Assembly: GCF_046237605.1 (NCBI RefSeq)
Contig: NZ_CP143542.1
Coordinates: 1,302,001 to 1,366,000, forward strand
Source of the DNA: Paraperibacillus marinus
GTDB lineage: Bacteria; Bacillota; Bacilli; Bacillales; DSM-1321
DNA: 64,000 bases
Reading direction: 5' to 3'
Positions 50,334 through 60,070 of this stretch are shown here, piece after piece; the stretch's first letter is position 1; every line of letters starts with the position of its first letter. The position numbers and the translations under genes were made by a program. Below the pieces are notes generated by a model. The model had not been told where the DNA came from. It searched no databases and worked only from the letters and a program-made list of their open reading frames with translations.

Positions 50334-50719
50334 TGGATATGATGATGGTCATTTACAACGCCCTCCTGGCTGATTCCTACATCAAAGATCAGGCAGCCGG
50401 ACGCATTAAGTTTTATGAATACCCAATTGCAGGGGATATATCTGGCCCTTGCATTGTCATTGATCCACTGGGTCCTCCACAATCTGCTGATTATGGGGAT
50501 GATGACCCTATAACCGATGACTACCTTTATCAAATTGATGTGTGGACGAAAAACCGGCTGACAACAAAGGAACTAGCCGGCAGAGTCGGTAAGGTTATGA
50601 GATCCCTGGGCTTTGGTTATTTCGCCGGCAGCGTGGACGAATACGACAAAGATACAGGAATCTATCGGGATGCCCGCCGGTACCGCGGCAAGGCATATAC
50701 AGACGAATTTGAGTCTTAA
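50333..50719 (+). CDS. Tail completion protein (DUF3168-like)
   Basis: A 128-residue protein: ISGPCIVIDPLGPPQ..., YLYQIDVWTKNRLTTKELAGRV fits the SPP1 gp17/DUF3168 tail terminator group. ATG overlaps the previous stop codon. Confidence 0.78.
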   Translation: MDMMMVIYNALLADSYIKDQAAGRIKFYEYPIAGDISGPCIVIDPLGPPQSADYGDDDPITDDYLYQIDVWTKNRLTTKELAGRVGKVMRSLGFGYFAGSVDEYDKDTGIYRDARRYRGKAYTDEFES

Positions 50720-50746
50720 AAAAACCTAAATTAGGAGTGAAATAGA

Positions 50747-51358
50747 ATGCCAGAAAAAAATTACAGAGCTTCCACAGGTGTGGATGAATTTTATTATGCG
50801 GTGTTGGATGAAGCAGGCGCAGGGGTAACACTCGGGACTCCTGAGAGGGTTAAGTTTTTACAAACCCTCAATATTGAAATGCCGCAGGAAGCGGTCAGAG
50901 CTTATGGTGACAACCAAACAGCAGAAATTGCAGTAGCCAGCGGGAATACCACTGTTACATCTGCTTTCCACAAGCTCCCTGATGAGGATAAAGCAGTCCT
51001 GTTTGGTTTGGAGAAATCAGCAGGAGGTTTGTATTCTTACGGATCTAACGATACACCTCCATACGTGGCCTGTGTTTTTGCAAAGACCTATGAAGACGGT
51101 TCAAAAGAATGGGTGGGCTTAACAAAAGGGATCTTTATGCGCCCGAACATTGACGGCCAAACCAAAGAAGATGGCGTTGAGTTTTCTTCTGAAGAAGTTT
51201 CTGCAGAGTTCATGGACCGGGAAGTAACAGGCTTTAATGAAGAAAAGTCCGTGATTTTTGGCCGGGATGCCAAAGGATCGATTGCGCAGCGCGACGCCTT
51301 ATTCCAAGCGGTATTTGGCAAAGCCTATCCTGGTACTACAGCACCTGAGGGGGCGTAA
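50747..51358 (+). CDS. Major tail (tube) protein
   Basis: A 203-residue protein of the phi13-type tube family: ASTGVDEFYYAVLDEAG..., an immunoglobulin-free beta sandwich that polymerises into the tail tube. The ribosome binding site TTAGGAGTG lies before the ATG. Position between the completion protein and the chaperone pair is canonical. Confidence 0.88.
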   Translation: MPEKNYRASTGVDEFYYAVLDEAGAGVTLGTPERVKFLQTLNIEMPQEAVRAYGDNQTAEIAVASGNTTVTSAFHKLPDEDKAVLFGLEKSAGGLYSYGSNDTPPYVACVFAKTYEDGSKEWVGLTKGIFMRPNIDGQTKEDGVEFSSEEVSAEFMDREVTGFNEEKSVIFGRDAKGSIAQRDALFQAVFGKAYPGTTAPEGA

Positions 51359-51361
51359 TTC

Positions 51362-51544
51362 ATGAAATACGAAGTCATCCATGATTTTAAAGATTTGCAG
51401 GATAAAAACAAAGTATATGCAGTAGGGGACACTTACCCTAACCCGGCAAATAAAAAGGTCAGCAAAGAGCGGATTAAAGAATTGTCTTCCTCAAATAACA
51501 AGATTGGTAAACCATTAATCAAGGAAATCAGAGAGCAGGAGTAA
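51362..51544 (+). CDS. Small tail-region protein
   Basis: A 60-residue charged protein (YEVIHDFKDLQDKNKVYAVGDTYPNP...). Similar small proteins follow the tube gene in many phages; role unknown. Its stop codon lies in a terminator. Confidence 0.7.
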   Translation: MKYEVIHDFKDLQDKNKVYAVGDTYPNPANKKVSKERIKELSSSNNKIGKPLIKEIREQE

Positions 51545-51556
51545 TCCTGCTTTTTT
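51534..51556 (+). terminator. Terminator between the tube module and the chaperone genes
   Basis: AGCAGGA / TCCTGC(T) with loop GTAA and six T. It probably limits transcription into the chaperone and tape-measure genes, which are needed in lower amounts. Confidence 0.85.
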
Positions 51557-51575
51557 ATGTTGAAAGGGGAACACT

Positions 51576-51923
51576 ATGGCAAATTTAAAAAGAAATATGA
51601 TCGAGCTGGTTAAAGAGGTTAAAGAGGGCGAAGTTGTAACGGAAAAGTATATCACTCCAGTATTTATTCCTCTCTCGGTTGTTTATGAAGCTATTGATCT
51701 GGCAGATGGGTTGAACCAGGAAGGGCAATCTGAAAAAGATTCTATGGATAAACTCTTGGATTTTATAGCAAATAAAATATATAAAGACCAGTTTACAAAA
51801 GAAGATCTATTCAATGGCATTCATGGACCTAATGCCAGCGCTGTTTTATGGGAGCAGCTGTTATTTGTCACCCAAGGATTCCAGACCGAAGAAGCAAAAA
51901 ACTACCTGGCGAAGAAAAATTAA
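51576..51923 (+). CDS. Tail assembly chaperone, short form (gpG-like)
   Basis: A 115-residue helical protein, the zero-frame product of a G/GT pair. It binds the tape measure during tail assembly. The ribosome binding site GAAAGGGGA precedes the ATG. The frameshift site lies seven codons before its stop. Confidence 0.82.
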   Translation: MANLKRNMIELVKEVKEGEVVTEKYITPVFIPLSVVYEAIDLADGLNQEGQSEKDSMDKLLDFIANKIYKDQFTKEDLFNGIHGPNASAVLWEQLLFVTQGFQTEEAKNYLAKKN

Positions 51924-52108
51924 AGGATGAGGATTTTTCTTACGCCAAGCAAAAAGAGTATATGGACAAACTCATCTTGGACCTGATGAAGAATGGTAAG
52001 GACATCAATGAAGTGCTCAACATGCCTTATCATTTTGTCGTTGAAGTCCTCAGGGAAAGAAACAAACCACAGAAAAAGAAATCCTTAATCGCAGCATTCG
52101 GCGGTTAA
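51576..52108 (+). CDS. Tail assembly chaperone, frameshifted form (gpGT-like)
   Basis: A -1 slip at A-AAA-AAC (51896-51902) joins the first 109 codons to a second frame (LPGEEKLKDEDFSYAKQKEY...) ending at 52108, giving 177 residues. The second frame has no good start of its own before the slip point. Position before the tape measure gene is the standard place for this expression device in long-tailed phages. Confidence 0.8.
51896..51902 (+). promoter_or_regulatory. Programmed -1 frameshift heptamer
   Basis: The zero-frame codons are gcA AAA AAC; both tRNAs can re-pair one base back. The -1 frame is open from here to 52108. No other X-XXY-YYZ heptamer is seen before the short form's stop. Confidence 0.75.
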
Positions 52109-52117
52109 GGATTTTTT
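52083..52117 (+). terminator. Terminator before the tape measure gene
   Basis: CCTTAATCGC / GCGGTTAAGG (10 bp, one G-U pair) with an 8-base loop and ATTTTTTC. It overlaps the last codons of the chaperone's second frame. Confidence 0.85.
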
Positions 52118-52138
52118 CTGTAGAAGGGAGGTAAATCA

Positions 52139-55100
52139 ATGGCGGAAAGAATCGAAGGATTAGCGATAGGTCTGGACTTAGACCACCTGGCGCTCGACCG
52201 GGGCCTGACCGGCTTAAAAGACCGGCTCAAAACAGTGAACAGTGAAATGAAGGCGAATTTATCTGCTTTCGACCGCGCTGATCAGTCCGTAAGGAAATAT
52301 GAGACTACATTAAGGGGCCTTAACAGCCGGGTTGAAGTACAAAAGAGAATTGTCCAGGAAGTGCGGGCAGAATATCACAGGATGGTCCAGGAATACGGGG
52401 AAGGATCTAAGCAAGCTGAGAAAGCGGCCCGGGAAGTCAACCATCAAGTGGCAGCCTTAAACAATCTGGAGCGGAACATCCAGCGCACAACCGACAGGCT
52501 GGGAGAGCTGCGGCGGGAACAGCGGTTGAATGAGTCAGGCTGGACAGGTATTAGCAAAAGACTGGAAGAAACGAGCAACCGTCTAACGCCCATAGGAGAG
52601 AAAATGCAAGCTGTGGGCAGAACGATGGCCATAAGTGTAACAGCTCCTCTTGCGGGTGTGGGGATCGCAGCCGTAAGAACAGGCATGGAATTCGACCAAC
52701 AGATGAGTAAGGTGCAGGCGATATCTGGGGCAACTGGGGACCAATTAGGCAAGATGCGGGATCAGGCAATTAAATTAGGTTCCAGCACTACCAAATCCTC
52801 GTCTGAAGTTGCAGCAGGCATGAAAGAAATGGCGGCCGCAGGTTACTCTGTAAATGAGATCATGGCAGCGATGCCCGGGGTCATTGCTGCCAGTGAAGCC
52901 TCGGGAGCAGACATGGCCCAGACAGCAGAAACAATGTCCGCGGCACTTAACATTTTCGGTTTAGAGGCAGGAAAAGCTTCGGATGTTGCCGACATCTTAG
53001 CACAAACGGCTAATATATCGGCAGCAGATATTACGGACATGCAGTATGCATTGAAGTACGCAGGACCGCCGGCGGCCGCCCTGGGTGTCAGTCTTGAAGA
53101 ACTGTCTGGATCCATTGGTATTATGACCAATGCCGGTATGAAAGGGGAACAGGCAGGGACCACTCTCCGTGCAGCCTTGCTCGGACTCTTGGATCCATCA
53201 GAAGAAAACAGCAAGCTCATGAACAAGATGGGTATCGAAATTACGGATGCCCAGGGGAACTTTGTGGGCCTCTCCCAGCTGGTCAGAAACTTATCCGAAT
53301 CCATGCAAGGGCAAACTGAAACTCAAAAAGCAGCCACGCTGGCGAGCCTGGTGGGAACCGAGGCTGTTTCCGGAATGCTCTCTCTGATGAAGGCCGGCCC
53401 GGCAGAAATAGATAAGATGACCAAATCTCTCGAAAACAGCGGGGGAGCCTCTGCAAAGGCAGCGGCCACAATGACAGATAACTTTGCCGGGGCCATGGAG
53501 GAACTGAAAGGGACCATGGAGTCCATTGGGATCACAATATCTGATGAGCTCACTCCTTATATCAGGGATCTTGCGGAATGGCTTACAGCAATGGGGGAAA
53601 AGTTCCAGAATTTAAGTCCAGAAGGCAGAAAAGCCATTATAATATTTGGCCTTATCGCGGCCGGCATCGCCCCGGTCACCATAGCCCTCGGCGCGTTAAT
53701 TACAAGCATAGGGGCAATATCAGGGGGCATCGGCTCAGCTGTTGGCTGGCTGGGGAAGCTTAGGAATAGCACCGGAGACACCGAAGAAGCCGTCAGAAAC
53801 CTTGGAGATGCTGAAGCGGATGCAGTTAATAGAATCGAAGCTACAAACAATGCTCTAAATGATGGGGCTCAAGCAGTCCAGGATTATAATGACGCTGTGG
53901 ATCCTACCCGGGGAAGTGTTGACCAGCTCGGAGACTCAGAACGGGATGCAACACGGCGGATAGAAGGTACTACAGAAGCGCTGAATGATGGGGAGAGGGC
54001 TCTACAGAATTACAATGAGAGCAGTTCCTCCACGGGTCAGGCTGTAGAAGGCATGGGTAACACAGCGCGGACTGCCGCAAACAGCGTGGATAGTGCCAAT
54101 CAAGCAACTACCCGAGCCGGCAGAGGGATGACTTTGCTCCGGAGAGGGGCCGGTGTCGCAGGTACAGCAGTCACTGCCCTGGGAGGAAACTTTGGTACTG
54201 CGGCGGACCTTGCCGGCAGGTTAGTCCCACAACTCGGCAATGCTGAGGAAGGCTTTCTTGGAGTGCTCACTTCAGTAGCCGATTCCACAAATGGATTTGA
54301 GGATTTCAGACAGAATGCTGATGGCGCATCTGATTCAACGAATAACTTAAATAACCAAACGGGTGCAGCTGCAACAAATGTGAATCATCTAAATACAACT
54401 ACTCAACATGCGGCAGGTAATGTGGCGGCATTGGGGAATACAGCCACCACAGCCGCAACGGCGGCCGGTAATTTAGGAACAGGGGCGGCAGCCTCTCGCG
54501 GAAGATTGGCAGGGCTGGGAGCAAGTGCGCTAACAGCGGTAAGAAATTTCGGAAGTATGTCTCGGATCATGGGGATAGCCAGGGTGGGCGTAGCAGCCTT
54601 TGGTGGGCCTGTGGGACTGCTGGCAACTGTTGGTCTTCCTGCATTAATAGCCGGCGGCGTAAAGCTGACTAAGCATCTAAAAGAGGAAAACATTCCGGCT
54701 ATGGAAGACTTCGGCAGCAAAGTCTCTGACACCACGACAAAATCCATTCTTAGCTATAAAAAGTTGAATGATGATGCCACCGCACAGTTAAACCAGCTGA
54801 ACTGGTCAGGGCAGAAAGTTTCCAAAGATATAGCAACAAAATTAACCGAAACATTCGCTGATATGGGGAATCAAATTTCAAGTAACTTGAAAAAAGATTA
54901 TGATAAGTCCTATGGCACCATGACTCTCTTCTTCCAGAAAAGTAAGGCTATCAGTTCCAATACAGAGCAAGCGATCTTGGAGAATATGAGGCTGAAAAAC
55001 TCTGAAAAAGAGAAGCTGGTTCAAGATTCACAAAAAAGAATAACTCAGATCTTCAACACTGCTTCTAAGGATAAAAGGAAATTAACTTCACAAGAACAGA

Positions 55101-56842
55101 TGGAGATTAATACAATCCAGCAAAAAATGATGAACACGGCAGTGGAAACCCTGTCCAAAAGCGCTGTAGAGCAAAGAGTGATAATGGCCAAGTTAAGAAC
55201 TGAGTCTTCATCAATTACAGCTCGCCAGGCATCCGAAACCATTCAAAATAGCAAAAAGGCTAAAGATGGCACCGTGAAAGAAGCGAATGACAAGTACAAC
55301 AAGACCATAGCAGCCATTATACGAGAGCGCGATGAGACAGGATCCATCGGCAGGAGCATGGCGGACAAGCTGATTAAGGAAGCCAAAAGACAGCGGGATG
55401 AAGCTGTTAAAGCAGCTAAGGACATGCACAATAGAGTTGTAGATCAGGCAGTTAAGCAAGCAGGGAAGCACGGGGATGAAATAGACCGTGAGAGCGGAAA
55501 AGTACTAAGTACCTGGGATAAAATCTCGCAGGGTGTCCACAAAGTAATAAGCTGGTTTGGAAAAGTGTTCAAGGTCGAAGTGAGGGACGCACCTCCTACT
55601 GTTGGGGGCAGGCCGGTCCAGAGGGTATCTGGAGAACAGTATGCAAAGGGTACTTCAGCAAGCGGGCACCCGGGCGGCCCGGCAATTGTCGGGGAAAAAG
55701 GAAGGGAATTAGCCCACATCCCAGGACGCGGTCTCACAATGCTTGGAAGCCGGGGAGCAGAATACCATAGCAATCTCCCAAAAGGTACTTCCGTTTTGCC
55801 AAACAAGCATACAGAGAAGCTTTTGAAAAGCTATGGCTTTCCTGGGTACGAGGGTGGCATTGGAGATGCCTTCGACTGGATTATGAAAGGTCCAAAGGCT
55901 CTGCTTAATTACGGTTTCAAGAAATTCAATGTGACGGATCAGCTGCTGCCAGGATGGTTCAAGAGCATTACTGGAAATCCACTATCTCTTGTCAAAGACA
56001 TGGCCTTGGGATGGGTAAAAGAGAAAATGGATGGGTTTATGTCCTCAGTTCCTTCCGCAGGCGCGGGTGTACAGAGGTGGGCAGAATTAGCATCCAAAGC
56101 ATTGATGATGACCGGCCAATACACTGCCGACAATCTGAAGAGGATGCTGCACCAAATGGAGACTGAATCTGGAGGTAATCCACGGGCTATAAACCTGTGG
56201 GACATCAACGCCACCAAATACGGAACTCCAAGTAAAGGCCTCATGCAGGTGATAGACCCAACCTTTAGAAGCTTCGCCATGCCGGGATATGAAAAAGACA
56301 TCTGGGACCCACTTTCTAATATGCTTGCCTCAATCCGTTATGCTGTTTCTCGTTATGGGACTTTGGCGAATGCTTATAGAGGTGTAGGCTATGCAGCTGG
56401 AGGCCGGATCACCAAGCCACAGATTGCAGCATTTGCAGAGAATGGATATCCGGAATATGCAATCACGACTGAGCCCAGGTACCGGCAGCGTTCCCTTGGT
56501 TTATATAATCAATTAGGGAAAGAGCTTGGTGTCCCTGATCAGCGAACAGAAGCCATGGCTTTATTGGCCATCACAGGCAAAGAAATTCAGCGAAACAATT
56601 CTTCAAAGTCCTCGAGTACAAGCGCGGCTAATAATATTCATGTGGAAAAAATACTCGAAAAGCTAAGTGAACAAGTGAAGGATACAAAAGACATCGTTGC
56701 TTTACTGGCTCAGCTGGTTTTGAAGGATACAACAGTTGTTATTGAGGGCGGGGCTCTCGGTGGTATTAGCTTGGATGATGTTGATCAGGGCCTAAGCAAC
56801 CGATATACTTCTAAAATGAGAATTGCAGGTGTAAGGCCATGA
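52139..56842 (+). CDS. Tape measure protein with lytic transglycosylase domain
   Basis: A 1567-residue protein that sets tail length and passes through the tube at infection. The N-terminal ~130 residues are coiled coil. At ~180-480 a TP901-type tape measure core follows (MAAAGYSVNEIMAAMPGVIAASEASG). Near 500 there is a hydrophobic segment, at ~550-640 an internal duplication, and at ~820-860 further hydrophobic stretches. An SLT-like domain at ~1320-1420 carries the probable catalytic Glu1343 in METESGG and GLMQVIDPTF. It would locally open peptidoglycan. Confidence 0.93.
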   Translation: MAERIEGLAIGLDLDHLALDRGLTGLKDRLKTVNSEMKANLSAFDRADQSVRKYETTLRGLNSRVEVQKRIVQEVRAEYHRMVQEYGEGSKQAEKAAREVNHQVAALNNLERNIQRTTDRLGELRREQRLNESGWTGISKRLEETSNRLTPIGEKMQAVGRTMAISVTAPLAGVGIAAVRTGMEFDQQMSKVQAISGATGDQLGKMRDQAIKLGSSTTKSSSEVAAGMKEMAAAGYSVNEIMAAMPGVIAASEASGADMAQTAETMSAALNIFGLEAGKASDVADILAQTANISAADITDMQYALKYAGPPAAALGVSLEELSGSIGIMTNAGMKGEQAGTTLRAALLGLLDPSEENSKLMNKMGIEITDAQGNFVGLSQLVRNLSESMQGQTETQKAATLASLVGTEAVSGMLSLMKAGPAEIDKMTKSLENSGGASAKAAATMTDNFAGAMEELKGTMESIGITISDELTPYIRDLAEWLTAMGEKFQNLSPEGRKAIIIFGLIAAGIAPVTIALGALITSIGAISGGIGSAVGWLGKLRNSTGDTEEAVRNLGDAEADAVNRIEATNNALNDGAQAVQDYNDAVDPTRGSVDQLGDSERDATRRIEGTTEALNDGERALQNYNESSSSTGQAVEGMGNTARTAANSVDSANQATTRAGRGMTLLRRGAGVAGTAVTALGGNFGTAADLAGRLVPQLGNAEEGFLGVLTSVADSTNGFEDFRQNADGASDSTNNLNNQTGAAATNVNHLNTTTQHAAGNVAALGNTATTAATAAGNLGTGAAASRGRLAGLGASALTAVRNFGSMSRIMGIARVGVAAFGGPVGLLATVGLPALIAGGVKLTKHLKEENIPAMEDFGSKVSDTTTKSILSYKKLNDDATAQLNQLNWSGQKVSKDIATKLTETFADMGNQISSNLKKDYDKSYGTMTLFFQKSKAISSNTEQAILENMRLKNSEKEKLVQDSQKRITQIFNTASKDKRKLTSQEQMEINTIQQKMMNTAVETLSKSAVEQRVIMAKLRTESSSITARQASETIQNSKKAKDGTVKEANDKYNKTIAAIIRERDETGSIGRSMADKLIKEAKRQRDEAVKAAKDMHNRVVDQAVKQAGKHGDEIDRESGKVLSTWDKISQGVHKVISWFGKVFKVEVRDAPPTVGGRPVQRVSGEQYAKGTSASGHPGGPAIVGEKGRELAHIPGRGLTMLGSRGAEYHSNLPKGTSVLPNKHTEKLLKSYGFPGYEGGIGDAFDWIMKGPKALLNYGFKKFNVTDQLLPGWFKSITGNPLSLVKDMALGWVKEKMDGFMSSVPSAGAGVQRWAELASKALMMTGQYTADNLKRMLHQMETESGGNPRAINLWDINATKYGTPSKGLMQVIDPTFRSFAMPGYEKDIWDPLSNMLASIRYAVSRYGTLANAYRGVGYAAGGRITKPQIAAFAENGYPEYAITTEPRYRQRSLGLYNQLGKELGVPDQRTEAMALLAITGKEIQRNNSSKSSSTSAANNIHVEKILEKLSEQVKDTKDIVALLAQLVLKDTTVVIEGGALGGISLDDVDQGLSNRYTSKMRIAGVRP

Positions 56843-57645
56843 TTATCTATAAATCAGATGGTTCTCAGATTGATATTAAATCCTATGGATTGCGGTTTCT
56901 AAAAGTCGAGATTCCTTCTCCATCTTTAACCTATACCAGGGAGACGGTAGATGGGCAAGACGGAGACATAGTTCTTGATTCTCGGTATGAAAACAGACCG
57001 ATAGTGCCTGAATTATTTTATCGATCAAAAGACATAGAGGATTATTACTTACTAGCTTCAGAATTGAATAGGCTGTTCGCAACCAAAGAAGCCTTCTATG
57101 TGGTTTTCCCTCGAGAACCACATAAGAGATGGCTTGTCAGGTTGGCGGAAGCATTCAAATTGAACAAGATAAATAGTAAAAGGGGAACTCTTAATTTAGA
57201 GTTTATTACAGAAAGCCCTTTTGCTGAGAGTGTGGGAACCACTTTAAATCCTCTGACTTTTGAATCTGATGTGTGGGGAGTGGGCATGGGAATCAAAGCG
57301 GATGATGTTAAGTATGTTCATTCCACGAATACATTTCAGATTTACAATCCTGGAGATATCCCTGTGGATCCGCGCAAGCATCATTTGGTCATTTCGTTTA
57401 AAGGGGCATCTACAAGTCTTAAAATCAAAAATGATACCACCGGAGAAGAATGGTCTTATACTCCTTCCACAGTGCCGACTGATATCATCGGGATTAACGG
57501 AATTAGATCCTTGAAGAATGGAACTAGTATTTTTAAAGATACAAATAAAAAACTCATTACCATTCAACCAGGATGGAATGATTTTACGGTAACGGGAGCA
57601 ACTGATTTTGAAATCAGTTTTGACTTCCGTTTTTATTATTTATAA
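56839..57645 (+). CDS. Distal tail protein (Dit)
   Basis: A 268-residue baseplate hub protein. The N-terminal belt domain (LRFLKVEIPSPSLTYTRETVDGQDGDIVLD) and a galectin-like C-terminal domain (FQIYNPGDIPVDPRKHHLVISFKG) follow the Sipho_tail pattern. It overlaps the tape measure gene by four bases. Confidence 0.88.
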   Translation: MIIYKSDGSQIDIKSYGLRFLKVEIPSPSLTYTRETVDGQDGDIVLDSRYENRPIVPELFYRSKDIEDYYLLASELNRLFATKEAFYVVFPREPHKRWLVRLAEAFKLNKINSKRGTLNLEFITESPFAESVGTTLNPLTFESDVWGVGMGIKADDVKYVHSTNTFQIYNPGDIPVDPRKHHLVISFKGASTSLKIKNDTTGEEWSYTPSTVPTDIIGINGIRSLKNGTSIFKDTNKKLITIQPGWNDFTVTGATDFEISFDFRFYYL

Positions 57646-57658
57646 AGGCGGTGATGAA

Positions 57659-59986
57659 ATGCCTAAATTCCCTTACAAACAAATGGGTGTGAGCATAGAT
57701 CGGGAGTTCAGAAATGACCTAAATGAAACTCTAAAAGACATCGAATCTGACATCAAGGAATTAAATGGTGCTCAGCTAGGGGCGTTAGAAGCAGCTAACG
57801 AAGCTGAAACGCAAGCTTTGTATGCAGAAGAACAGGGGAACTTTGCGGAAGAAAAAGGGACATATGCTGGAGAACAAGGTGACTTTGCAAAAGCACAGGC
57901 CACATATTCTAAAGAGCAAGGTGATTATTCTAAATCGCAGGGTGATTATGCAAAACAAATAGGTGATAACGTTAAGACTCAATGGTTAACAGCAGTCAAT
58001 ACGTATTCCAACATTGCTACCACCTACCCTTCTCCAAAGTTTGGGGATACGGTTCAGACAATAGATGACAGCAAGATATATCGCTACGAAAATGGACAAT
58101 GGAAATTTACTCAACAATATTCTGCCAATGCTTTAACTGATGTTCAAAATAAAATTGGGGATTTATCGCAAAATAAAGCTGATAAGATTTACTTAGATAC
58201 ACAACTCAGTTATATTGGCAATGCTTCACCGAAAAGTGCATATGCTACTTTAACAGCACTACAAACTGATTTCCCGACAGGCGCAACAGGAATTTTCGTA
58301 GTTCAAGAAGATGGAAAATGGTACTATTGGAATTCTTCCTCTTGGGTTGCAGGAGGAACATATCAAAGTACAGGAATAGCTGAGGATTCTATATCTCCCA
58401 GAATGGCAAAATTCTTAACAAAATCCACTAACTTGTTCAACAGAAACAAAGTTACGGATGGGTTGTTAGATCATACAACAGGGAACATTACAGCCTCCAC
58501 AAATGATGTTGTAACAGATTTTATTGAAGCTTCTCCTAATCTATATTACGGATCCTATCCAAGTGGTCAATTTTCCTTTTATGATAAAAACAAAGTGTTT
58601 ATTAGCGGTGTCACAAATACGAATTTCTCCACAAATAGAAAAGCGCCCGCTAACGCTGCCTTTATCCGATTCGGATTAACTAAAACAAATTTCAACTGGG
58701 TAGGGGCAAACGGAGAAAAAACTCAATTAAATTCCAGTCCAGCAACCTTTCCAAGCACACCCGCCTATGAAGATTATTATATAAAGTTCGGAGATTTAAC
58801 TCTAAAAAGTGAAAATATTCCACAAGATGTTATGGCCTATATTTCCGCCAATCTCTCAGCATCCAGTATAAGCCCGGAGAAGACCAATTTTATGGAGATT
58901 AACACATCTGCTATAAAATTAGACAGTCTTTTAACAAAGGGGAGTCTGGATTACACAACGGGTACGGTTTCAGCCAGCACCACGGATTATGCGTCATCAC
59001 GGATTGATCTTACCAAGTTTCTGAATAAGTTTGTTGTCTCGTCTGTTCCTGCTTCCGCCACGGTATTCGATAAAAATGGGGCAGTTCTTTCCACTTTTGC
59101 AAATTTAAATGGTGTAGCTTCCCGAAAAATTGTTTCCAATGCCAGTTATATGATTCTGGGAATCACAGGAGCCAATTACAACGGGGCATTAACTTTAAAC
59201 CCTGGAACGATTATAAAATTTTTCGATGCAGCACAGACCGGGATAACCTTAGTGCCGTATGAAGATCCTACTCCAAAACTTAAAAATGTACTGGTTCCTT
59301 ACAATGCGTTAGCCAATACTCCTATTGATATCAACAAAATCAATTTAAGTGCCTATGATTATTTAAAAGCACTATTTGTCAACGGGATTGCCTGCGGGGA
59401 CAGCATCACAGAAGGAGCAAGGGAAACCACAAACGATGCATTTCGGGCAAAATCCTACCCGGTTTATTTATCCCGCATGAGTGGGTGGAATGTGACAAAC
59501 GGCGGTGAAAGCGGAGCAACTACACTCCGATGGTGGCAGGTGGACTATCCAAAATTCAATTTTGCGGATTATGATTTTGCGATTATAAAATTAGGGCAAA
59601 ATTCAGGTTTAACAGATACGCTGGCAGCAGATACCGCTTCCACACCATATGCCGATACAAACACAGGAGCCTATTGTAAAATCATCGAGGGTATGAAAGC
59701 GCAAAATCCTAAGATTAAGATTTTCCTTTGCTCCATAGAAAATGTTAATGATGCTATATCCAATGGAGTGATTCAGCAAATTGCAGCAAAATATAATCTA
59801 CCTTATCTGGATTTAGCGAATAATGGACTATTTAACATTATGAGCAATGAATATCACCTCAATGGCGCTAACCAAACTCACGGGGTGCATTATAATACCA
59901 TTGGTTATGTGACATTGGCAAAAGTCATTTATATGTCCATCATGAAGTGGATCAATAGTAACTATAGCACCTTTAGAGATTACTAA
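57659..59986 (+). CDS. Receptor-binding / tail fibre protein with SGNH-type domain
   Basis: A 775-residue protein. At ~40-105 lies a run of near-identical seven-residue repeats (xEQGDYAK type). Two beta-rich segments (~280-570) with repeated FxxNKVTDG/LDYTTG motifs follow. The C-terminal ~200 residues are an SGNH/GDSL fold: Ser582 in GDSITEG, GGESGATT, KLGQNSG and His744 in HGVHYN. The usual Asp three residues before this His is replaced by His. AAGGCGGTGATG precedes the ATG. It could bind or deacylate wall glycopolymers. It lies between Dit and Tal, an unusual place. Confidence 0.82.
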   Translation: MPKFPYKQMGVSIDREFRNDLNETLKDIESDIKELNGAQLGALEAANEAETQALYAEEQGNFAEEKGTYAGEQGDFAKAQATYSKEQGDYSKSQGDYAKQIGDNVKTQWLTAVNTYSNIATTYPSPKFGDTVQTIDDSKIYRYENGQWKFTQQYSANALTDVQNKIGDLSQNKADKIYLDTQLSYIGNASPKSAYATLTALQTDFPTGATGIFVVQEDGKWYYWNSSSWVAGGTYQSTGIAEDSISPRMAKFLTKSTNLFNRNKVTDGLLDHTTGNITASTNDVVTDFIEASPNLYYGSYPSGQFSFYDKNKVFISGVTNTNFSTNRKAPANAAFIRFGLTKTNFNWVGANGEKTQLNSSPATFPSTPAYEDYYIKFGDLTLKSENIPQDVMAYISANLSASSISPEKTNFMEINTSAIKLDSLLTKGSLDYTTGTVSASTTDYASSRIDLTKFLNKFVVSSVPASATVFDKNGAVLSTFANLNGVASRKIVSNASYMILGITGANYNGALTLNPGTIIKFFDAAQTGITLVPYEDPTPKLKNVLVPYNALANTPIDINKINLSAYDYLKALFVNGIACGDSITEGARETTNDAFRAKSYPVYLSRMSGWNVTNGGESGATTLRWWQVDYPKFNFADYDFAIIKLGQNSGLTDTLAADTASTPYADTNTGAYCKIIEGMKAQNPKIKIFLCSIENVNDAISNGVIQQIAAKYNLPYLDLANNGLFNIMSNEYHLNGANQTHGVHYNTIGYVTLAKVIYMSIMKWINSNYSTFRDY

Positions 59987-60015
59987 GGCATCCATTTATC
60001 TAAATATATACATTC

Positions 60016-60046
60016 AAATCCCCTTTCCGTAAAAAGGGGATTTTTA
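60016..60046 (+). terminator. Terminator between the fibre and Tal genes
   Basis: AAATCCCCTTT / AAAGGGGATTT with a short loop and T run. Confidence 0.88.
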
Positions 60047-60070
60047 TTTTCCAGGAAGGGCGGTGAATAA

